A DNA stretch of 64,000 bases from Metallyticus violacea (taxonomy: Eukaryota; Arthropoda; Insecta; Mantodea; Metallyticidae), in assembly GCA_030762175.1 (NCBI GenBank), contig CM060837.1, positions 8,946,001-9,010,000 of the forward strand. Reading direction: 5' to 3'. The notes below the pieces were generated by a model. The model did not search any database and was not told the origin of the DNA. It saw only the letters and a program-made list of their open reading frames with translations. Of the stretch, positions 60,201 to 63,207 are shown piece by piece (the first letter of the stretch is position 1; each line of letters starts with the position of its first letter). The position numbers and the translations under genes were made by a program.

Positions 60201-62658
60201 TACATGCTTATTCCTATATATTATGTGCTAATGTTAATTTGTATTAAATAAGGCTAATAAAACCATTTATTTCACATAAATAAAGCTAAACATAAAGAAA
60301 TAGGAAAAAGAAAGAAATATAATAAAGGGATAAAGCCAAATTACTGTATTGGTACAAACTATATACCTATAAATGTCATTGGATTTTGCCTGTATTTTTT
60401 TAAGTAGTTAATATTTCGATATTATGTTGGTAGTCTTTGTATAATGAAATAATGTTAAAAGAGCATTGTTCATCTAAATAAAGATAGACCTAAAATGAGG
60501 AAAAGAAAAAGGATTTGAAATAAATAAATCAAGGCATAAAGCCCAAAAAGTATAGTGTGAGTCTGCCAGACCTTCGTGAGTTTATCTGCACTCATATGCA
60601 TATAAAAAGGAAATGAAAATGCATTTGAAACTAAATTTAATAGAATATAAGTATCACTCAAGTCAACTACAGTAATTTATATCCTATGATAGTGTTCGTC
60701 TTTCCCTAAATAATAAGTATAATGCTCATCACTTGAAGATGATTACTTTGTTGTAACAACTTATATATTTGTATCACAAATTTAATTACAGGAGTGTTTG
60801 AATGTGGTTTTCACAATAAGCATGTGTAATTCAGGAAGTTTTTGACTTGGAACATTTTAGTTTTTGAATAGGAAATGCTCAAAAACTGTTTTGTTTTTCA
60901 TATACCTACTAAGCCATTTTTTTTCATTACTTCGTATAGTTTTATTTAAATTCTATCATAATTAAAAGATATAATAAATTTTGAATACAGGCTTTTTGCT
61001 GTTTATATATTGAGTTCTTCTATCATATTCTGTCTTGGCCACAGCACCCATTGAGACTATGTTCAGGTATGCTTTGATGCTAATGGCAACTGCATTCATA
61101 TACCATTGACAACCTGCCAGCAGCTTCATGGTAATCATGAAGGCACTTGCAGTTAATTAAACAAAATGTAAATAGTTAAACATTGTCTTGGTTTACAGAA
61201 CTTGCACAAGAAGAGCCAAGTTTAACAGCTAAGAAAATTAAAAATGCCACTGCCAGTATTTTTGATTTTCTGTATTTATTTCTGGAACTCCATGCAAGCA
61301 AAATAATTTTGCTGGCTATAATAGTGACATGTATCAATAAAGTGAGTACATTTATTTTTATTTTAATGTATTATGTTTGCATAATATGTGCTTTGATAGC
61401 AGCTGGAAGTTCAACAATGGAAAAACAATAATTATTTGCATTTTCCATCATTAAAATGTGCACTACTATACTGAGAGGTAATAAATAGATAATAAAAGGT
61501 ACAAATTAATTTGTAAGAAATCAGTCAAGGACTTGTGATATGTGTGTGACGTAGGAAAAAATATGTAACATTTTTAAGTAAGTTGAAGTTTTAAGCCTAT
61601 TATTAATAATCTGCTAAGATTTGTAATGAACATATTGTTTTTTTTTTGTTTTTTTTTTTTTTTCCCAGGTATGTGCCATGCATTTTGTGTTTGTTGTATT
61701 GGCTGTCATTGCCATATTATTTGGCAACAATTATTGCTCCCGAGTTCTGCATTTTATGTCAATTTGCATTGCAGTTTGTATTGTATCACAAATGACTTAT
61801 CAATTAGATATATTTAAACATGAAAATTATGATGTGCTGTGTCAAGTAAGTAGAAATTGTATAATTGGTTATGCATTTAAATTTATAAATCCTGAAGAAA
61901 GAAAAAGGGAGGTGAAGTAACTTTTGCTTTCTGATTTTTTTTTTTAATAGTATTTAAACTATTATACATTATAAGCATTGGACACTGATATACATGAAAT
62001 GAATCATAAATTGGGAAAGGAAAGTTTATGTTCTGGAGAAAGTGTTTCAGGTCTAAGTTTAAGGTATTTCCCCAGTATTTCCCATTGATGAGGACCAAGG
62101 AAAAATCACAGGGGCTCATATCTGGTGAACTTCTCATATATACTGGGCTAATTTATCCCTGATTGTAGTAACATTGTGGCTTTAAACAAACTACCTCAGT
62201 CAAGAGGGTGGTCTTGGGGAAATTCAAACCTCAGACTTACTGTTCATGAGTACATACCTTAACCTTCTGATAAGCAAGATTTACCACTAAATGTGACTTA
62301 TGGTTTGCATAAGTCTTGAATCTTAAAAATAAAATTTAAGAGTTTTAATGTGTCTGAAATAATTTTGAAATTGTTTTTCATACCATACCCACACATTTAT
62401 ATCTGAGAAAACTTTAATTATAGAATAATCATATTCAGTAAGACCACTTTGTTACAGTAGAGGGTAAATTACATATTTTCAAATCACCATTATACTATAA
62501 TGAAAATATATTTGTAGAAAAATTTATTCTTTATTAACTTTTCCAATTGTTTTAAATAAAATTGTAGAAAAATATTACCGGAAATGATGCTATCTGGATA
62601 GGATTACAAAAGATGGAAAAAGGACATAGCCTAGCCCCTCTGTTAAAAAATTACATAG
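12141..62658 (+). CDS. Piezo: Piezo mechanosensitive cation channel, N-terminal portion (17 exons)
   Basis: Piezo forms a trimeric, mechanically gated cation channel of the plasma membrane. Its N-terminal two thirds make curved blades of repeated four-helix units. Coding exons: 12141-12204, 16194-16289, 25101-25202 or 25206, 25672-25928, 28693-28939, 31676-31826, 34453-34564, 34724-34827, 36860-37123, 38252-38360, 40141-40319, 42761-42906, 49121-49264, 53894-53988, 61199-61341, 61669-61845, 62568-62658. They join to about 828 codons, roughly a third of the 2500-residue family length, and end mid-codon, so the pore lies outside the window. Family signatures recur in the correct order: YFLVFLGCMTWLACYHG, YHSWLTFIFLLWAVFLW, YLYGMDIIHEE, YTYQFE, CEIQLQYFHDKF, FLELHASK and DAIWIGLQK. 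All exons have AG/GT borders. No in-frame stop was found. The only inconsistent phase is exon 3 to 4. Confidence 0.93.
12205..13065 (+). other. Piezo intron 1, left part
   Basis: AT-rich intron DNA after donor gtaagt. CpG is nearly absent. No gene, RNA or recognisable element was found. Confidence 0.5.
13066..13178 (+). repeat. SINE family 1, copy B, 5'-truncated
   Basis: Only the 3' body is present: ctgaaaggagagacttctga, aaatttgtcggctgtttca, gggatgctgatgacctgaga and gtccataaataaatcaatc, followed by an A-run of about 9. The tRNA-like head is missing. Confidence 0.8.
13800..15175. repeat. Diverged tandem array, block 2, inside Piezo intron 1
   Basis: Same unit as 7458-8175. Unit starts lie near 14186, 14330, 14468, 14613, 14744, 14888, 15028 and 15170 (for example tgctctagcggatgcaa, gctctagtagcatcaatg). 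One unit at about 13920-14050 is inverted. Compared with block 1, most CpGs at matching places are TG or CA. Confidence 0.75.
15176..15960 (+). repeat. Flank of array block 2, duplicate of 8176-9080
   Basis: Collinear with 8176-9080 in direct orientation: tttatatttaaccaaagca, gtgctctgtgataac, attaaatttcaaagtcaat, cagtatagctttgtct, aatattaatgataattctaa and ctcctgcaagacaaat. Short ORFs here are chance. Confidence 0.8.
16194..16289 (+). CDS. Piezo: Piezo coding exon 2
   Basis: The 96-base exon lies between acceptor ttgaatttcttag and donor gtaagt. It encodes VIIRQTALSFVHLFFFFLLP followed by IIKIPTPGYIA. This matches the first Piezo helix, where the family has R-x-x-G-[LI]-S-[FL]-V-Y-L; the glycine is alanine here. 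It ends with one base of a Gly codon completed by exon 3. Confidence 0.92.
16300..16367 (+). pseudogene. Decayed tandem copy of the 3' half of Piezo exon 2
   Basis: 16232-16299 (exon 2 tail plus donor) is repeated at a spacing of 68 bases: ctgttcttcttctttctgct versus ctgttcttcttttttctgct, then taattaaaatac, then atatagca. In the copy the donor is lost (gcatgc in place of gcaggtaag) and the frame is shifted by the LFFFFLLP deletion, so it cannot replace the exon. Confidence 0.85.
16368..17139 (+). other. Piezo intron 2, unassigned part
   Basis: AT-rich, CpG-poor intron sequence. A short repeat of gttgatcggtcagttgatca with a tcagtcggt echo lies near 16953-16985. No gene was found. Confidence 0.4.
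17140..17432 (-). repeat. tRNA-derived SINE family 4, copy 1, minus strand
   Basis: The end block gggaattgaaccccagaccc is the reverse complement of a B-box-like tRNA sequence (ggggttcaattcc). The body holds agtttaggttacctccctgg, aatgaggactgaggaaaacc and ctgggtaaagattttta. Copies 2 and 3 share the order. Confidence 0.7.
17450..17760 (-). repeat. tRNA-derived SINE family 4, copy 2, minus strand
   Basis: Lies head-to-tail beside copy 1 and shares gatgaggatggaggaaaacc-like, caggaatcaaactccagat and gtgtccatgtcttaatga blocks. It is more decayed than copy 1. Confidence 0.65.
17838..18135. repeat. Foldback element with a third internal copy
   Basis: Arm 1 (about 17838-17955) and arm 2 (about 18011-18135) are inverted repeats: gaatttaaaatgattcagcc and its complement, then tcactaatatttaaaaaagg, then ataacta(a/t)(g/t)tttctgg. 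A third direct copy of the middle block lies at 17957-18003. This could be a MITE. No transposase is inside. Confidence 0.85.
18136..19039 (+). other. Piezo intron 2, unassigned part
   Basis: No gene, RNA or recognisable mobile element was found. Mixed AT-rich intron DNA. Confidence 0.4.
19040..19205 (+). mobile_element. Fragment of a non-LTR retrotransposon 3' end
   Basis: The block attgagccaaagtcttctga then atattccagtaggaaactac, then ttatgaatc, resembles the 3' UTR motif seen at 52100-52165, 52920-52985 and (reverse) 55320-55375. Confidence 0.5.
19208..19413. repeat. Tandem duplication, 103-bp unit, two near-identical copies
   Basis: 19208-19310 and 19311-19413 read the same from tttggatggtaaataaagtc to cttcatttgtattattt with no difference that I can see, so the duplication is recent. 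Confidence 0.9.
19414..20145 (+). other. Piezo intron 2, unassigned part
   Basis: Nothing recognised. The 63-residue ORF at 19713-19904 has no visible family features and is treated as chance. Confidence 0.4.
20146..21250 (-). mobile_element. Non-LTR retrotransposon remnant, 3' part, minus strand
   Basis: On the minus strand the frame at 21226-21020 reads FLEICDWVRERFIWARIGVI and continues to SILYCE. This resembles the C-terminal region of arthropod APE-type non-LTR polyproteins (W-x-R-x-R-x-G-x-W before a zinc-knuckle-like H-x-L-x-E-C). The 3' UTR motif ctggaatatctgagggacca at 20281-20310 follows. Confidence 0.55.
21251..22029 (+). other. Piezo intron 2, unassigned part with A-rich tract
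   Basis: An A-rich tract (acaaaaaaacaaaaaaac then a pure A-run) at about 21960-21999 may be the tail of an older retrosequence. Upstream ORFs are hydrophobic low-complexity translations. No gene was found. Confidence 0.4.
22030..23195 (+). pseudogene. Decayed copy of a high-copy arthropod ORF of probable transposon origin
   Basis: Broken frames read, in order, LFIDSSK (22320), VLLHNGNKFSSIPLARSMNL (22356-22415), WQICGDLKVIV (22480), AKIREGIFVGPQIRK (22798-22842) and DFFPSNLGTVSEEQGERFHQ (23041-23100). I recall this motif order from a protein found in many copies in arthropod genomes, with the E-x-G-E-R-F-H-Q block near its end, but I cannot name the transposon family. It carries many stops and frameshifts, so it is inactive. 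Confidence 0.7.
23480..24195 (-). mobile_element. Non-LTR retrotransposon fragment, RT C-terminal region, minus strand
   Basis: The minus-strand translation near 24185-24090 reads MVFEKGFKFRKW then a D-x-x-E-I-E-V-like run, the post-catalytic RT region (K-x-x-V-F-R-K-G-x-x-x-K). Further left it has the degraded linker and tail found in 55380-56650. No complete domain survives. Confidence 0.55.
24205..24365 (+). repeat. tRNA-derived SINE family 3
   Basis: The tRNA-like head ctttggtaagcatgtctgat, tgcaaatccagaggtccca and ggtttgaatcctg shows A- and B-box patterns, followed by cttttacgagagtttttcct. It directly precedes SINE family 1 copy C. Confidence 0.65.
24396..24684 (+). repeat. tRNA-derived SINE family 1, copy C (best preserved)
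   Basis: The A box is tgatgtagtggttaccatac and the B box is gggttcgaacccggcc, an intact canonical core. The body and the end (gcgtccataaataaatcaat) match copies A, B, D and E. CpGs are mostly intact, so it is the youngest copy here. Confidence 0.92.
24719..24784. repeat. (GAA)n microsatellite
   Basis: About 22 uninterrupted gaa units soon after SINE copy C. The poly-leucine minus-strand ORF is an artefact of it. Confidence 0.97.
25101..25202 (+). CDS. Piezo: Piezo coding exon 3 (3' end uncertain: 25202 or 25206)
   Basis: Follows acceptor gttctttcag. The frame encodes STLCYIHTLMILATVVVIAH then CVYQIVLVFYSDI, the second N-terminal helix region. The consensus donor is gatatag|gtaagt after 25202 and leaves one base, but exon 4 needs two. 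Using the overlapping GT at 25207 (gtaa|gttg) adds 4 bases and restores phase, giving I-G-K-N-M-M-D-F-F. Confidence 0.88.
25255..25442 (+). mobile_element. Non-LTR reverse transcriptase fragment
   Basis: The frame gives IRIAYFACAYSILKYGISAY then SNSSPSKLLFIIQKRLI. This is the well-known late RT segment of jockey/CR1-type elements (Y-F-x-x-x-x-S-x-L-x-Y-G-I ... F-x-I-Q-K-R). It is a retroelement piece and not a Piezo microexon, although it lies between exons 3 and 4. Confidence 0.8.
25486..25555. repeat. GT/GGT-rich low-complexity tract
   Basis: tgtgggtgggg and gtgggtgtgggtgggtagg runs, G-rich on the + strand, 120-190 bases before the acceptor of exon 4. Confidence 0.85.
25672..25928 (+). CDS. 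Piezo: Piezo coding exon 4
   Basis: Follows acceptor atttctggcag and ends before gtaagt. It reads NMMDFFAISAAVETSMRYLG then LVNFAKISFIDGLRFMTPDA and LIFLISIWIYIVWC. This matches the Piezo region with the R-H-I-G motif (here RYLG), the conserved aspartate/proline of the P-D/P-E turn and the following helix. The tail SSIWFRSKWKYTIAQL leads into exon 5. It starts with the third base of a codon. Confidence 0.93.
25929..26829 (+). other. Piezo intron 4, left part
   Basis: Nothing recognised beyond AT-rich intron DNA. CpG is very scarce. Confidence 0.4.
26830..27625 (+). mobile_element. Penelope-like retroelement remnant (RT tail, GIY-YIG, terminal repeat piece)
   Basis: Broken frames read FGIHRKPTHTDNYTKN (26850-26900), the R-K-P-T-x-T-D block late in Penelope RT. 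Then come CKLIYIGRTKRNMEMKIKR (27240-27300) and KSAVAVHFWTKNHD (27330-27375), matching the GIY-YIG endonuclease at 38850-39010. A piece at 27550-27605 (ggtcaaaacatgttctgagc ... agtgaagtaaagagtta) resembles the terminal repeat at 28413-28510. Inactive. Confidence 0.75.
27626..28360 (+). other. Piezo intron 4, right part
   Basis: AT-rich with no recognisable gene or repeat. Confidence 0.4.
28364..28570. mobile_element. Palindromic Penelope-type terminal repeat pair with hammerhead-like motif
   Basis: Arms 28364-28430 and 28447-28513 are near-perfect inverted repeats (tatgatacagtcgaactaca ... and complement). On the minus strand (28447 to 28413) the centre reads CTGATGA, t, GAGAAC, aacct, GTTCTC, GAAAC, CGGTC. 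This is a hammerhead-like core with a 6-bp stem II and a self-complementary ACCGGT. One extra T precedes stem II and no good stem I is visible. The tail (ggctttactgtgaatgttcc) recurs at 39758, 48905 and 59310. Confidence 0.75.
28693..28939 (+). CDS. Piezo: Piezo coding exon 5
   Basis: Acceptor attttctttcag, donor gtcagt. Encodes AVTLVLLGITGMLKPAVLNG, then TYFLVFLGCMTWLACYHGLG, then YRFGVLLLCMQMYTALHLAG. This is the strongly conserved blade segment with P-[AS]-x-L/x-x-x-Y-F-L-x-F-L. It joins exon 4 as GGC and exon 6 as AGA. Confidence 0.96.
29115..30732 (+). mobile_element. 5'-truncated jockey-type non-LTR retrotransposon remnant
   Basis: RT motifs appear in three frames: SLDMKKAF (29213) for the D-x-x-K-A-F block, PICRGVPEGSVLSPILCNIF (29370-29430) and NIAQYAMMY (29460-29488), where the catalytic Y-A-D-D has become YAMM. 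A G-I-x-P-x-W-I-x-like region follows near 29880. The 3' end is an A-run at 30714-30730. Stops and frameshifts throughout. Confidence 0.85.
30733..31675 (+). other. Piezo intron 5, right part
   Basis: Nothing recognised. AT-rich intron ending in acceptor tttatttttcag. Confidence 0.4.
31676..31826 (+). CDS. Piezo: Piezo coding exon 6
   Basis: Encodes YMGLIHLVEVDKTVP, then PTVEHIISDDILVFFNPILI and LFLYYVISIEAKLLLQ. The Piezo pattern G-L followed by an extracellular-side loop and the next helix is clear. Ends in phase 0 before gtaatt. Confidence 0.9.
31827..32440 (+). other. Piezo intron 6, left part
   Basis: No feature recognised. An A-run of 14 lies near 32024-32037. Confidence 0.4.
32441..34213 (-). 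mobile_element. Tc1-like transposon remnant with matching inverted ends, interrupted by a SINE
   Basis: The left end acactggtatgcaaaactta (32441) is mirrored by the right end whose complement is acattggtatgcaaaactta (34213 back to 34194). On the minus strand the transposase core reads DPQFVFIDDNARLHHT (32990-32943) and SACSPNLNAIQHVLDTLGKM (32895-32836), the second catalytic D block and the S-P-D-L-N-P-I-E-H block. Stops interrupt it. A reverse SINE family 1 copy occupies 33911-34184, just inside the right end. Confidence 0.85.
33911..34184 (-). repeat. SINE family 1, copy E, minus strand, nested in the Tc1 element
   Basis: The reverse complement starts gtcagtcctggtgatattga and holds the family body to ctgagatgtcaaagagtatc and an ataa tail. 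CpGs are largely lost (for example cctgatcttggg region). Its position inside the transposon shows that the SINE inserted later. Confidence 0.85.
34453..34564 (+). CDS. Piezo: Piezo coding exon 7
   Basis: Hydrophilic linker exon: FQKTTMFRANHISLQTNMEN then QPDNENPNIRHTVSEYS. It corresponds to the variable cytosolic loop between blade units. Acceptor atatgtttcag, donor gtatgt, phase 1 out. Low conservation is expected here. Confidence 0.85.
34724..34827 (+). CDS. Piezo: Piezo coding exon 8
   Basis: Encodes QMQGQVKVTIWGQIMNLFQV then ILGSSHIIMNFIMM. The last part matches the Piezo Q-x-S-Y-I-x-x-x-I-x-M-M segment that leads into the W-S-I-x-Y-H-S-W-L helix of exon 9. Donor gtaaaa. Confidence 0.9.
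34828..35049 (+). other. Piezo intron 8, left part
   Basis: Nothing recognised. Confidence 0.4.
35050..35785. mobile_element. Possible pogo/Tigger-type non-autonomous element
   Basis: The right end, read on the minus strand, has gctcctctcttatctggcat then ccaaataactggcaatacc, like the start of pogo/Tigger elements (R-C-T-C-x-x-T-T-A-T-C-x-G-G-C). The left part holds a related ctggataactggaaaa block at 35116-35133. The interior has no transposase motif that I can see. Confidence 0.45.
35880..36765 (-). mobile_element. Non-LTR RT fragment with catalytic YADD, minus strand
   Basis: On the minus strand ctactttatgcagatgatta (36580-36561) encodes LLYADD, the RT catalytic motif, followed by a stop. 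Downstream come the K-I-x-x-Y-C-K-K-W-N-F-K-like and V-L-V-F-E-K-E-N-like segments (36540-36430). The same region is partly duplicated at 36634-36740, where the motif reads ADN. Confidence 0.75.
36519..36740. repeat. 115-bp tandem duplication containing (CAT)n tracts
   Basis: gtgtatgatgtaaacctatt to gaatttctatatcat occurs at 36519 and again at 36634. Each copy runs into (cat)n, and the first ends with gtcgtcgtcgt. The microsatellite and the duplication probably share a slippage origin. Confidence 0.9.
36860..37123 (+). CDS. Piezo: Piezo coding exon 9
   Basis: 88 codons in phase 0 at both ends. YHSWLTFIFLLWAVFLWILP, then QCSPFVVMYGEFLLVLQYLY, then GMDIIHEEFPQ. The Y-H-S-W-L-T-F and C/S-S-P-F/C-I-[VL]-x-Y-x-E blocks are hallmarks of Piezo, and this exon alone identifies the gene. 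It closes with AQEPVCIPLFIK before gtaaac. Confidence 0.97.
37124..38251 (+). other. Piezo intron 9
   Basis: No mobile element or gene recognised. Ends with acceptor gttacattttcag. Confidence 0.45.
38252..38360 (+). CDS. Piezo: Piezo coding exon 10 (3' end 38360 or 38375)
   Basis: Encodes TLYMFSFWITMREFKKKQFY then EKSLLRPQNEPESSQT, matching the helix plus basic R-x-F-x-x-E-K turn after C-x-P-L in Piezo. The donor gttgga after 38360 is weak. gtatat after 38375 also gives the phase needed by exon 11 and adds five codons, G-W-M-I-F. Confidence 0.88.
38500..39315 (+). mobile_element. Penelope-like element with GIY-YIG domain and inverted terminal repeats
   Basis: Terminal inverted repeats 38544-38797 and 39062-39316 share about 250 bases with few differences. 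Between them a frame at 38819-39226 encodes SGIYEMECAECDKKYIGKTK then RNLGIRKKEHF and KSAIATHFWNKNHEI, the GIY-YIG endonuclease with its CxxC finger. Most of the RT is missing. Each terminal repeat has CTGAAGA-t-GGGAG-loop-CTCCC-GAAAC-ATATGTC (39223-39258, and minus strand 38637-38602). A candidate 12-base target duplication, gaatataaatgt, flanks it at 38488 and 39316. Confidence 0.85.
39479..39785. mobile_element. Second palindromic Penelope-type terminal repeat pair
   Basis: Inverted arms: gagtcaaactacatactctt with attggctcctcc at left, and the complement (ggagccaataagagtgaaca, gtttgactcaatt) at right, ending near 39733. CTGAGGA ... GAAAC occurs on both strands (39644-39672 on +, 39562-39534 on -), but stem II is not complementary in either. 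Shares the tail gcttcactgtacaagttcca with 28364-28570. Confidence 0.65.
39786..40140 (+). other. Piezo intron 10, right part
   Basis: Nothing recognised. Polypyrimidine tract before acceptor tcaatttaacag. Confidence 0.4.
40141..40319 (+). CDS. Piezo: Piezo coding exon 11
   Basis: AERPSQLSRIKMKLVQN, then LTKFWIWIVIIMFILIGITR and FDIIYAALLLIFLLVFQ. Matches the Piezo pattern [KR]-x-W-I-W/Y ... Y-M-x-L-F-L-x-F-L-L-V-F-Q. Phase 0 out, donor gtaagt. Confidence 0.96.
40440..40690 (-). repeat. Dispersed repeat of unknown class, copy 2
   Basis: The minus-strand block tctgactcctgttcattgcg ... cagcaaagaaaaaatctcat matches 9440-9560. The overlapping minus ORFs are translations of this repeat. Confidence 0.55.
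40691..42258 (+). other. Piezo intron 11, unassigned part
   Basis: No gene or recognisable element was found. Confidence 0.4.
42259..42544 (+). repeat. SINE family 1, copy D
   Basis: The head ggtgtagtagtaatcatact and the B box gattacgggttcaatccc are still visible. The body parallels copy C, but most CpGs are TG or CA (agagcattcataaataaacc at the end). Confidence 0.85.
42761..42906 (+). CDS. Piezo: Piezo coding exon 12
   Basis: ISYKLWRKITYKFWMIVIGY then SMIVLIMVYTYQFEAVPHYL and GLIGISKV. W-[RK]-K-[IL]-x-x-x-F-W and Y-T-[YF]-Q-F are conserved Piezo landmarks. Acceptor tctttttcag, donor gtaagt. Confidence 0.96.
42907..45359 (+). other. Piezo intron 12, left part
   Basis: No gene or recognisable mobile element was found. 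Several short ORFs look like chance. Confidence 0.4.
45360..46330 (+). mobile_element. Non-LTR retrotransposon 3' fragment
   Basis: Frames near 45600-45745 read RDRKQTNKDIRMVNGHS and then a zinc-knuckle-like C-C-L-Y-E-L-A-K-H-T-L-L-E-C, typical of the end of arthropod APE-type non-LTR ORFs. The AT-rich region to about 46330 could be its 3' UTR. Confidence 0.5.
46700..48490 (+). mobile_element. Decayed mariner-type transposon with both inverted ends
   Basis: The left end agggttagttaaaagtccta (46703) and the complement of the right end, cagggttagttaaaagtcct (48487 leftward), match almost perfectly. Inside, frames read SVKDLPRSGCSKIATDEN (47276-47330), NNVWVVIVGDHIIGPFYF (47655-47705) and, near 47825-47965, DGAPP-like, WPA-SP-like and PLDFFLWGHLK blocks, i.e. 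the DDE transposase in order. Stops and frameshifts make it inactive. Confidence 0.87.
48830..48940. mobile_element. Penelope-type terminal repeat fragment
   Basis: gaaaccggttctgt, tagtgaagcatgaagagtgt and gagcttcactgtgttagttc occur in the same order as in 28364-28570. Confidence 0.5.
49121..49264 (+). CDS. Piezo: Piezo coding exon 13
   Basis: QNVGLVKYDTSQLLLQLAKP then TFFLIICEIQLQYFHDKFLV and LTDPEMQ. Matches the Piezo segment [DV]-G-L-x-[KR]-[YF]-x-x-x-x-L-[FL] ... [LI]-Q-[LV]-[HQ]-Y-F-H. Acceptor tatgttcacag, donor gtatat. Confidence 0.96.
49265..51535 (+). other. Piezo intron 13, left part
   Basis: No recognisable gene or element. Confidence 0.4.
51536..51612. repeat. (TTC)n/(CTC)n microsatellite
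   Basis: About 16 ttc units to 51589, then a tcctcctcctcctcctcc run. Pyrimidine-rich on the + strand. Confidence 0.96.
52095..52500 (+). mobile_element. Non-LTR retrotransposon 3' UTR fragment, plus strand
   Basis: cacctggaattcctgtaggc, tactgctggtgaac and, at 52268, gtacacctaaaatagcctgg are inverted relative to the 3' UTR of the minus-strand element at 55110-55380, in the order expected if both come from one family. Only the 3' end is present. Confidence 0.6.
52915..53140 (+). mobile_element. Non-LTR retrotransposon 3' UTR fragment, related family
   Basis: ttggatattccagtaggtag, ctgctgatgaatta and the later aaataaatactactacacta end resemble the 52095 and 19040 fragments. Confidence 0.5.
53388..53706 (+). 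repeat. tRNA-derived SINE family 2, copy 1
   Basis: A box ccttggtctagtggttagca, B-box-like tagttcaattctgg. The body holds ggtctggaacagggtccacc, gatggcattcttcaatctag and gctgcagcaggccaagctt, ending with A-rich gagaagaaaaaag. Lies 190 bases upstream of Piezo exon 14. Confidence 0.85.
53894..53988 (+). CDS. Piezo: Piezo coding exon 14
   Basis: Hydrophilic linker: VLLKQESAKIDSDMGEQRSE then KMTSPHFKIIR. It corresponds to the variable cytosolic loop after the Y-F-H helix. Phases fit exons 13 and 15 (AGA in, AAA out). Acceptor ccttttttag, donor gtaagt. Confidence 0.88.
53989..55109 (+). other. Piezo intron 14, left part with possible pogo-type remnant
   Basis: At 54650-54950 broken frames give acidic NDENDGNEEIK and, in another frame, a TTTFDYFEKV end, reminiscent of the C-terminus of Tigger/pogo transposases. 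A block aaaaagctttattatctatg then cctcaatataatttt recurs at 59127-59185. The evidence is weak. Confidence 0.3.
55110..58920 (-). mobile_element. Non-LTR retrotransposon (APE endonuclease + RT), decayed, minus strand
   Basis: Reading right to left: EN region with KKGRASGDLDFFVRKLL and LGVVYNS (58700-58520); EN C-terminus DILNGKYGEDVLEKFTF then SGMDYIL and SSGHFPLVV (58275-58090); RT block TDNIFIIKTLVDKYL, KLYMAFIDIEKTYDCIE (57078-56970); catalytic ELLFADD followed by a stop (56720-56700); C-terminal WLRAGVWSLKGIRKGF (55850-55800); 3' UTR motif at 55375-55150. It is about 3.8 kb long, near full length but with multiple stops. Confidence 0.85.
59225..59342. mobile_element. Deleted Penelope-type palindrome
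   Basis: gattcagttgaactacacac, ttcacttactttaccccccc and aactgaatcatacaatgata form a short inverted pair whose ends match 28364-28513 but whose central hammerhead-like block is gone. The tail gcttcactgtgcaagttcta is kept. Confidence 0.6.
59351..60120 (+). mobile_element. piggyBac-like internal-deletion remnant
   Basis: Starts with ttaa followed by ccttctgttagtcactaatg then ggtcagagggacccc, the form of a piggyBac left end. A frame shift at 59740-59790 gives acidic DDNFYESDDSDSEKKT, like piggyBac N-termini. At 59950-60010 MCDTCAKKKRAAKLNMHVSN resembles the C-terminal cysteine-rich finger. The large catalytic centre is missing. I found no clear right end. Confidence 0.65.
60121..61198 (+). other. 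Piezo intron 14, right part
   Basis: AT-rich. No gene or element recognised. Ends in acceptor ttggtttacag. Confidence 0.4.
61199..61341 (+). CDS. Piezo: Piezo coding exon 15
   Basis: LAQEEPSLTAKKIKNATASI then FDFLYLFLELHASKIILLAI and IVTCINK. The R/F-L-E-L-H-x-x-K helix is a Piezo landmark that follows the cytosolic loop. Donor gtgagt, phase 0 out. Confidence 0.96.
61342..61668 (+). other. Piezo intron 15
   Basis: Short intron ending with a long T-run and acceptor ttttttcccag. The 63-80 residue ORFs here start inside the intron. Confidence 0.8.
61669..61845 (+). CDS. Piezo: Piezo coding exon 16
   Basis: VCAMHFVFVVLAVIAILFGN, then NYCSRVLHFMSICIAVCIVS and QMTYQLDIFKHENYDVLCQ. Matches the paired helices and the [KQ]-M-[IT]-Y-Q-[IL] motif before the extracellular Cys loop. 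Phase 0 at both ends, donor gtaagt. Confidence 0.96.
61960..62285 (-). repeat. tRNA-derived SINE family 4, copy 3, minus strand
   Basis: aaattgggaaaggaaagttt, tttcaggtctaagtttaagg, gatgaggaccaaggaaaaat and gaaattcaaacctcagactt occur in the same order as the copies at 17140-17760. Lies in Piezo intron 16. Confidence 0.7.
62568..62658 (+). CDS. Piezo: Piezo coding exon 17
   Basis: KNITGNDAIWIGLQKMEKGH then SLAPLLKNYI plus one base. N-[IR]-T is a potential N-glycosylation site and A-x-W-I-G-L-x-K is conserved in Piezo. The next exon should start the helix that follows L-x-x-Y-I, but I find none before the window ends. Donor gtaagt. Confidence 0.94.
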
Positions 62659-62885
62659 GTAAGTAGTAGCCTTACATACTTATAATTTATTTATCTTGCT
62701 GTCAGTACAATTTCATAAAAAAAAGCATCGTCATCAATATTCATCTTTCAAATTGGGGGACATAACTTTGGGTGCATGGTATAAGGGACTTAAGTAAAAA
62801 AAAAAAAAATTGGTTATTTTCAAATACAAACCTCTAGGTGAATAAAAGAAATGTGTTCTTTTGGATGGTGTAAAGGTAGCGATAT

Positions 62886-63207
62886 CACCTCTTTGGTCTA
62901 GTGGTTAGCATTGCTGACTACTTCATGGGAGGCCTGATTTTGATTTCTGCTTAGAACATTTTCTAAGCAAGGGAGGTCTGGAACAGAATCCCTCCAGACT
63001 TGTGAGGATAATTGAGAAGTGTCTAATAGAGAGGTGGCATTCTTCAATCTAGGTAGTTGCATAATAGATGACAGCAGAATGCAGCATACTGAGCACATGC
63101 CCCCATGCAATACTGCCCTATATTAATGAAGTCATGAGACAGTTGTAGAGGAAGCGGAAGTCACTGCAGCAGGCCAAGGCTCTTCTGGCTGTAGCACTGA
63201 GAAGAAA
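62886..63207 (+). repeat. tRNA-derived SINE family 2, copy 2
   Basis: cacctctttggtctagtggt, tagcattgctgact, ggtctggaacagaatccctc, gatggcattcttcaatctag and actgcagcaggccaag match the copy at 53388-53706 in order. Confidence 0.85.
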
